This document shows, piece by piece, positions 34,146 to 38,888 of a stretch of 38,888 bases of DNA (within the stretch, counting starts at the first letter, position 1; each line of letters starts with the position of its first letter). Origin of the DNA: Chlorobiaceae bacterium (GTDB taxonomy: Bacteria; Bacteroidota; Chlorobiia; Chlorobiales; Chlorobiaceae). The translations under genes were made by a program, and so were the position numbers. The stretch covers positions 1 to 38,888 of the forward strand of contig JAAXVR010000026.1 of assembly GCA_013335405.1 (NCBI GenBank), read 5' to 3'. The notes under the pieces were generated by a model. The model worked only from the letters and a program-made list of their open reading frames with translations. It was not told the DNA's origin and did no database searches.

Positions 34146-36418
34146 ACGTTGCGACTTACTCCGTCAGAGGCATGCACTGCGCGAGCTGCGCTGCGATCAT
34201 CTCCAGAAAGCTTTCAAAACTCGAGGGTGTAGCGGAGGTTGATGTCAATCTCGCCACAGAAAAGGCACGTATTGTTTTTCAGGGGGAACCGATCACCGAG
34301 GAGGCTCTCAACGAGCTTCTCGAAAAATTCGGGTACGGCCTCGTTTCCGACAACCCGGAACAGGGGTTCTGCCAGGTCACACCCGCTCTGGTTCCGGACG
34401 CATCACGCATGAGGGAGGAAAAAGAACGGGTACTTGCAGAACAGCTGGCGAAAGTGCAGCTTTCGCTTCCTCTGGCCCTTCTTGTCTTTCTCCTCATGCT
34501 GTGGGATATCTCGGCAAAGCTTTTTCCTGCAGTTCCGAACCTCCCGATTCCCATGGGGATGCTCAATATCATATCCATGGCCATCGCAACCTGGATGGTT
34601 TTCAGCATCGGGGCGCCATTCCTTCACGGAATCGTCATGTTCATGCGCAACGGTACTGCGAACATGGACACGCTTATCGGCATCGGAACGCTCACGGCAT
34701 ACCTCTACAGTGCCTTGATCACGCTCTTGCCCGAGTTGGCCCAACTTCTTGATCTGCCTGATGACACCTATTTCGACTCGACAATCGTAGTCATTGGATT
34801 CGTACTCCTGGGGAAATACCTTGAAGCCCGATCGAAAATGAAAACCGGTTACGCTATCGAAAAGCTCATCGGCATGCAGGCAAAATCAGCGCTTGTCAGG
34901 AGAATGGGAAAGGAAATGGAGATCCCGCTGGAACAGGTCAGGAAAGGGGATATCGTCATCGTCAAACCGGGTGAGAAAATACCGGTTGACGGCACCATCA
35001 CGGAGGGAACCTCTTCGGTCGATGAATCGATGGTATCCGGTGAACCGGTCCCGGTCGATAAAAAAGCCGGGGACACCGTTGTCGGTGGAACGATAAACAA
35101 ACAGGGCTCATTCACCTTTACTGCAACGCATATCGGAAAAGAGACTCTGCTCGCCAGGATCATCAGCATGGTCGAGGATGCCCAGGGATCCAAAGCACCG
35201 ATCCAGAATATCGCTGACAGGGTGGCGGGTGTCTTTGTCCCTGCAGTGCTGGTCATCGCGGCACTCTGCTTCATTACCTGGCTGACCCTCGGCTCTTACC
35301 TCATCGGCTTCTCCCAGGCCCTTTCATTCGGTATCATGGGCCTGGTAGGCATTCTCGTGATCGCCTGTCCATGCGCACTCGGGCTTGCCACTCCCACAGC
35401 CATCATCGTGGGAGTCGGCAAAGGCGCTGAATACGGCATCCTCATACGTAACGCCGAAAGCCTGGAAAAACTCAGTACGATCGACACGGTAGTGCTCGAC
35501 AAAACCGGCACCATAACAACCGGCGCTCCCAGGGTTTCTGACATCCTGCCCATGGACGCCACAACCTCTGAAAACAGATTGCTTGAGCTTGCGGCCGGTC
35601 TGGAGAACCGCTCGGAACATCCGCTTGCAAGGGCCATCGTGGAGGAAGCGGAACGAAGAAACATCGTCATGGAAGTACCCTCATCCTTCGAAGCGCTGGA
35701 AGGAATCGGCGTCAATGGCACCCTGTCCGGCGTGGCTGTCGCCGTTCGCAAACCGTCTGAACACGAAAAAAAAATGCAGGATGTCAGCAGGCTGCAGCTT
35801 CAGGGAAAAACCGTCGTAATGGTGGAGGAAAACGGGATACCGAAAGGACTCATCGCGCTGAGCGACAACATCAAGCCTGAAGCGGCAGAATCCGTTGCAG
35901 CCTTGCACAGACTCGGACTGAAGGTCATCATGCTGACAGGAGACAACCGTGCCGCGGCAGGGTACATCGGCAGCCAGGCCGGTATCGACGAAATATACGC
36001 TGAAGTAATGCCGCGTCAGAAAGCGGAAAAAATCAGGGAGATCCAGGCCGGACAACGGAAAGTCGCCATGGCGGGAGACGGTATCAATGACGCTCCGGCC
36101 CTGGCTCTTGCCGATGTCGGCATCGCCATGGCGACCGGAACCGACATCGCCATCGAATCGGCGGGGATGACCCTGCTCGGGGGGGATATCCGGAAAATCG
36201 CGCAGGCGATAACGCTTTCACGGGCCACCATGAATGTTATCCGGCAGAACCTTTTCTGGGCATTCATCTATAACATTATCGGCATACCCCTTGCCGCCGG
36301 AGCGTTGTATCCCTTGTGGGGAATATTCCTCAACCCTGTTTTTTCCGGAATAGCGATGGCCGGGAGCAGTGTTTCGGTTGTCAGCAATTCACTCCGCCTC
36401 AGGAGAAAAAAACTCTGA
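34142..36418 (+). CDS. copA: copper-exporting P1B-type ATPase
   Basis: Pumps Cu(I) out of the cytoplasm using ATP. From ATG 34142 (overlapping the previous stop) the 758-residue protein has one HMA domain with GMHCASC at 10-16, then eight predicted membrane helices. The metal-site CPC is at 409-411, Tyr-Asn at 710-711, and Met739 with Ser742-Ser743 in the last helix region, together the Cu(I) P1B-1 signature. Also present are the phosphorylation site DKTGT at 453-457, SEHP at 491-494 and GDGIND at 645-650. The frame is open to 34097, but those residues are a shadow of the DUF305 gene. It ends 17 bp before the convergent permease gene. Confidence 0.96.
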   Translation: MNVATYSVRGMHCASCAAIISRKLSKLEGVAEVDVNLATEKARIVFQGEPITEEALNELLEKFGYGLVSDNPEQGFCQVTPALVPDASRMREEKERVLAEQLAKVQLSLPLALLVFLLMLWDISAKLFPAVPNLPIPMGMLNIISMAIATWMVFSIGAPFLHGIVMFMRNGTANMDTLIGIGTLTAYLYSALITLLPELAQLLDLPDDTYFDSTIVVIGFVLLGKYLEARSKMKTGYAIEKLIGMQAKSALVRRMGKEMEIPLEQVRKGDIVIVKPGEKIPVDGTITEGTSSVDESMVSGEPVPVDKKAGDTVVGGTINKQGSFTFTATHIGKETLLARIISMVEDAQGSKAPIQNIADRVAGVFVPAVLVIAALCFITWLTLGSYLIGFSQALSFGIMGLVGILVIACPCALGLATPTAIIVGVGKGAEYGILIRNAESLEKLSTIDTVVLDKTGTITTGAPRVSDILPMDATTSENRLLELAAGLENRSEHPLARAIVEEAERRNIVMEVPSSFEALEGIGVNGTLSGVAVAVRKPSEHEKKMQDVSRLQLQGKTVVMVEENGIPKGLIALSDNIKPEAAESVAALHRLGLKVIMLTGDNRAAAGYIGSQAGIDEIYAEVMPRQKAEKIREIQAGQRKVAMAGDGINDAPALALADVGIAMATGTDIAIESAGMTLLGGDIRKIAQAITLSRATMNVIRQNLFWAFIYNIIGIPLAAGALYPLWGIFLNPVFSGIAMAGSSVSVVSNSLRLRRKKL

Positions 36419-36435
36419 AAAGCATTTCCCCGCTT

Positions 36436-37605
36436 TCACTGTTTGCCGCAACCGCAATGCGTTTGCGAAACGCCGTGGGTATCCCGGGCAACGTCATGAG
36501 CTTCCCCGCAACAACCCTCCTCCCTTGTGGCACAAGTGCGTTTTGCAGGTAAAAATGCTTTCACGGCAAGCAGGAGAAGAATACAGGCCGATACTACCGG
36601 AATGACCCCGCCTTCCTCGTGCGAAACACGTCGCACCCAGTTCCCGGTATCGAGGCCGAGAAAGCCGTAGAGCTCATTGGCGAAAATCCCTGCAAGAACC
36701 GAGAGAACAATGATTGAAACAAGATATACCACGGTCGCTTTCCTGCCGATTATCCTTGAAATCACAGGAATAGACGCGGCATTGGTGGCCGGACCTGCAA
36801 GAAGAAAGACAAGGGCTGCTCCGGGAGAAATCCCTTTCAATGCGAGAGCCGCGACGATTGGAGTTGATGCCGTGGCACAGACATACATGGGAACCGAAAT
36901 AAGAACCATCAGCAACATGGAAAAAAATTCGTTCGAAAAAAACCGGGCCACCATTTCAGCTGAAACGAACACGGCGATCATCCCTGATATGAGGATCCCC
37001 ACCAGAAGCCATCCGGCTACATCCCTGAACAGTTCGCCGAACGCGTAAGCCATTCCTTCACTGAATTTTGCAGAGATCATCCTTTTTTCATTCCCGGCTT
37101 TGCTTCCGGTGCAGCATGCGGAAGCTCCTGTTTCATGCGGCGACGATCCATTCAGGGTTACCGAACCGGTATGCTGCTCCCCTTTTTCAGTGAACGAGAC
37201 GGCAATACCTGTCGCTATAGCTGTAAATAACGCGGCGATTGGCCTGAGCACGGTCATAAGCGGATCAAGCAGCGCATAGGATACCGTTATGGAATCGATA
37301 CCGGTTTCAGGCGTTGAAATAAGAAATGATGATATCGGGCCTTTCCCTGCCCCCTGTTTTTTCAGCCCCGCTGCGGCAGGAAGCACGCCGCAGCTGCAGA
37401 GCGGTATGGGAATACCGATCAGGGAAGCTTTGAAAATCCCCCCCATCCCCTTTCCGCTTAAATGTTTCGCAACAAAATTGTCAGGGACAAAAGCCTTGAG
37501 CAGGCCGGAAATGAAAAATCCAAGCAAAACATACGGAGCGGAATCCAGGAGAACGGTCCACGATTCGCCGATGATACGGTATACCAATGACATGATTTCA
37601 TTCAT
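36436..37605 (-). CDS. SO_0444-type permease (Cu/Zn efflux, DUF318/ArsP-like)
   Basis: Polytopic inner-membrane permease of the DUF318 family. Visible features in 389 residues are LLDSAPYVLLGFFISGLL, GIPIPLCSCGVLPAAAGLKKQGA with the conserved CSCG, STPETGIDS and, in the second half, PMYVCATASTPIVAALALKG. A central loop (ACCTGSKAG) and the tail (EEGCCGEAHD...HCGCGKQ) are rich in Cys and His and probably bind metal. The SO_0444 branch was annotated as copper/zinc efflux, and ArsP relatives export organoarsenicals. ATG 37605 is preferred to a TTG six bases upstream. The ArsR regulator is upstream in the same direction. Confidence 0.87.
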   Translation of the reverse strand: MNEIMSLVYRIIGESWTVLLDSAPYVLLGFFISGLLKAFVPDNFVAKHLSGKGMGGIFKASLIGIPIPLCSCGVLPAAAGLKKQGAGKGPISSFLISTPETGIDSITVSYALLDPLMTVLRPIAALFTAIATGIAVSFTEKGEQHTGSVTLNGSSPHETGASACCTGSKAGNEKRMISAKFSEGMAYAFGELFRDVAGWLLVGILISGMIAVFVSAEMVARFFSNEFFSMLLMVLISVPMYVCATASTPIVAALALKGISPGAALVFLLAGPATNAASIPVISRIIGRKATVVYLVSIIVLSVLAGIFANELYGFLGLDTGNWVRRVSHEEGGVIPVVSACILLLLAVKAFLPAKRTCATREEGCCGEAHDVARDTHGVSQTHCGCGKQ

Positions 37606-37634
37606 AAACAAAACTCGATATAATTATTACTATT

Positions 37635-37656
37635 CATATGAGAATATATTCATATG
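37635..37656. promoter_or_regulatory. candidate ArsR/SmtB operator before the permease gene
   Basis: CATATGA (37635-37641) and TCATATG (37650-37656) are perfect 7-bp arms with 8 bp between them. The same stretch also contains a 10-bp direct repeat TATTCATATG (37631-37640 and 37647-37656). A/T-rich imperfect 12-2-12-like palindromes of this kind are typical ArsR/SmtB targets. It lies 30 bp upstream of the permease ATG. Confidence 0.6.
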
Positions 37657-37673
37657 TTTTGACAAAAAAAAGA

Positions 37674-38042
37674 TTATTCAAGGACATGTTCCGAGCCCAT
37701 GGTAATCAGCCCGGAAACATGGGCGTCATCCAGACTGTAAAGCACATTCTTGCCTTTCTTCCTCGATTTCACGATTTTTGCGTCCCTGAGTACCCGCAAC
37801 TGGTGAGAAACAGCCGACTGGTTCATTGCGAGAATCGAGGTCAGATCACATACACAGAGCTCCGAATGATAAAGCGCACTGAGAATCCTTATACGCGTAT
37901 GGTCCCCCAGTACTTTGAACAACTGCGACAGTCCTCCGAGAAGCTCTTCCCCCGGCATCTGTTTGCGTATATGCTCGACGACATCGGGATGGTGGCACTC
38001 TTCGAGACAGCGCTCTTCACGCTTGCAAGGCTCAATACTCAT
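37674..38042 (-). CDS. ArsR/SmtB-family metal-responsive repressor
   Basis: Dimeric winged-helix repressor that releases DNA on metal binding. The 122-residue sequence has the ELCVCDL metal-binding motif in the alpha-3 region (as in ArsR/CadC), the recognition helix NQSAVSHQLRVLRDAKIV, and an N-terminal extension with Cys6, Cys12, Cys16 and His17-His18, reminiscent of CadC. This favours a Cd/Pb/Zn- or As-type thiol sensor; the exact metal is uncertain. It precedes the permease gene by 68 bp, with the probable operator between them. Confidence 0.92.
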   Translation of the reverse strand: MSIEPCKREERCLEECHHPDVVEHIRKQMPGEELLGGLSQLFKVLGDHTRIRILSALYHSELCVCDLTSILAMNQSAVSHQLRVLRDAKIVKSRKKGKNVLYSLDDAHVSGLITMGSEHVLE

Positions 38043-38396
38043 AATCGCCGGTGTTTTTATACATCAATTGACTCTTCGAAACCCTCCCGGATCATGAACG
38101 GGTAGATTTCCTGTTCCATTACTGATCATAACACCTTCCTCTCCCTGTTTGTTCTGACACCCGTTCATGGGTTCAAACTCCTGCTCACGGTACCGGATCG
38201 GTGTCTCACTTCAGACCCTCCCTGAATTACCTGCCGATGTCAAACACCGGATTACACGGATTGCAAATACAATTGAAAAATAATGACACATGAACGGTCA
38301 TAACAATCCGATCACCATCGGGCGAACCGTTGAACCGACTTCGACAGGATACGAGGCCGGATCGGCGGCAACTGAACGGCTGTGGCTGCCGATGGT
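38043..38396. other. 354-bp intergenic region with repeated CATGAACGG
   Basis: No protein gene is recognisable. CATGAACGGGT (38093-38103) and its inverted copy ACCCGTTCATG (38159-38169) are 11-bp perfect arms separated by 55 bp, and a third, direct copy CATGAACGGT lies at 38289-38298. The promoter of the ArsR gene should lie at the left end. Confidence 0.4.
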
Positions 38397-38888
38397 TCAA
38401 TTGAGTGGCGGAAGTGTCCTGATAATCGTCTGGCTATGTATCGTCTTTATGTTCGAAAGATCTGAAACGACAGCGGCTGACTGGTTCAGGATGACATCCC
38501 TGCCGGTATTCTTCGTTGAGTCAGCTTCGTGCATCCACTGTTTTTCAATGTGCCTGACTGTTTCCGTTTCTTCCCTGAATGCCTGTTCCTGGAGCGATAC
38601 GGCCTTTTTCCTGCGAACCCGGTCAAGAACGCCCAGATCATGTAAATAGGATTGATACTGGCGGTTTTTTGCCACCCTCTCCCTGAATTTCAGCCGGAGA
38701 ACGGCAAGATCATCGGTGGTGACATTTCCGAGAGGCTGGAAAAAAGAACGTGAAATACTGTTCCAGGGGAGACTGCTGGCATAGGTGTCCTCGCCTATGG
38801 TCGTCGTGTCGATCATCGACGGCATCGCTATATCGGGAACCACTCCCTTGTGCTGCGTGCTGCCGCCCGATACGCGGTAAAATTTCGC
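38397..38888 (-). CDS. C-terminal part of a tail-specific protease (Prc/Tsp), truncated by the window edge
   Basis: The frame enters from beyond position 38888 with AKFYRVSGGSTQHKGVVPDI, the end of the S41 peptidase domain as in E. coli Prc. It continues through PSMIDTTTIGEDTYASSLPW and the helical C-terminal domain (LRLKFRERVAKN, Arg/Lys-rich) to a TGA at 38399-38397. Such periplasmic proteases degrade proteins with nonpolar C-termini. About 163 residues are seen; the catalytic Ser/Lys and PDZ domain lie outside the window. The 5' end is therefore missing because of the window, not because of a mutation. Confidence 0.88.
   Translation of the reverse strand, partial: AKFYRVSGGSTQHKGVVPDIAMPSMIDTTTIGEDTYASSLPWNSISRSFFQPLGNVTTDDLAVLRLKFRERVAKNRQYQSYLHDLGVLDRVRRKKAVSLQEQAFREETETVRHIEKQWMHEADSTKNTGRDVILNQSAAVVSDLSNIKTIHSQTIIRTLPPLN

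Noticed and set aside
38290-38649. 119-codon plus-strand frame near the window end.
   Set aside because: Mostly antisense to the conserved C-terminal domain of the tail-specific protease.

Overview
The window most resembles the chromosome of a green sulfur bacterium (Chlorobiales/Chlorobiota). That assignment is an inference from gene content and protein flavour: a split transketolase, an ArsA ATPase with a C-terminal HSP20-like domain, short intergenic gaps and mostly weak Shine-Dalgarno sites. No photosynthesis gene is present to prove it. About 35 protein genes and one tRNA are visible. No phage, insertion sequence, CRISPR array or rRNA was seen.

Layout. Positions 1-9.3 kb are almost entirely minus-strand housekeeping: an initiator tRNA-Met just downstream of metG, a PSP1/RicT-like protein, a PlsC-like acyltransferase, an aspartate-type aminotransferase, coaD, rsmD, the N-terminal half of a two-subunit transketolase, a DedA membrane protein, purC and an unknown 135-residue protein. 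At 9.3-10.7 kb lie a secreted endonuclease/exonuclease/phosphatase-family protein and a 59-residue winged-helix protein on the plus strand.

Positions 10.7-17.5 kb hold the most unusual part, an apparent Vibrio-type quorum-sensing module. A CqsA-like alpha-hydroxyketone synthase (16248-17498, +) is divergent from a CqsS-like hybrid histidine kinase that carries two intact receivers and its own Hpt domain (13317-15857, -). Beyond it is a LuxO/NtrC-type sigma-54 activator (10805-12250, -). Between kinase and activator sits a 67-codon gene of unknown function. It is preceded by a near-consensus sigma-54 promoter (12586-12601) and, about 165 bp upstream of the predicted start, by an 18-bp palindrome that looks like an enhancer-binding site. 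Together these suggest signal synthase, receptor with built-in phosphotransfer, activator and a local target.

Positions 17.5-20 kb carry a P-II gene and amtB. They are preceded by a leader with nested inverted repeats, and the P-II protein appears to lack the uridylylated tyrosine. Positions 20-31.8 kb hold pgi, an RsbW-like kinase, a beta-barrel outer-membrane protein, a GNAT-like protein, a DUF2892 protein, DAHP synthase, serA, arsA, a LysM lytic transglycosylase with a very basic tail, and truA. Positions 32-38 kb form a metal (probably copper) homeostasis cluster: an HMA/TauE-like/cupredoxin fusion, a DUF305 protein, a CopA P1B-ATPase and, convergent to them, an ArsR/SmtB regulator with an SO_0444-type permease. 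The window ends inside the 3' part of a tail-specific protease gene.
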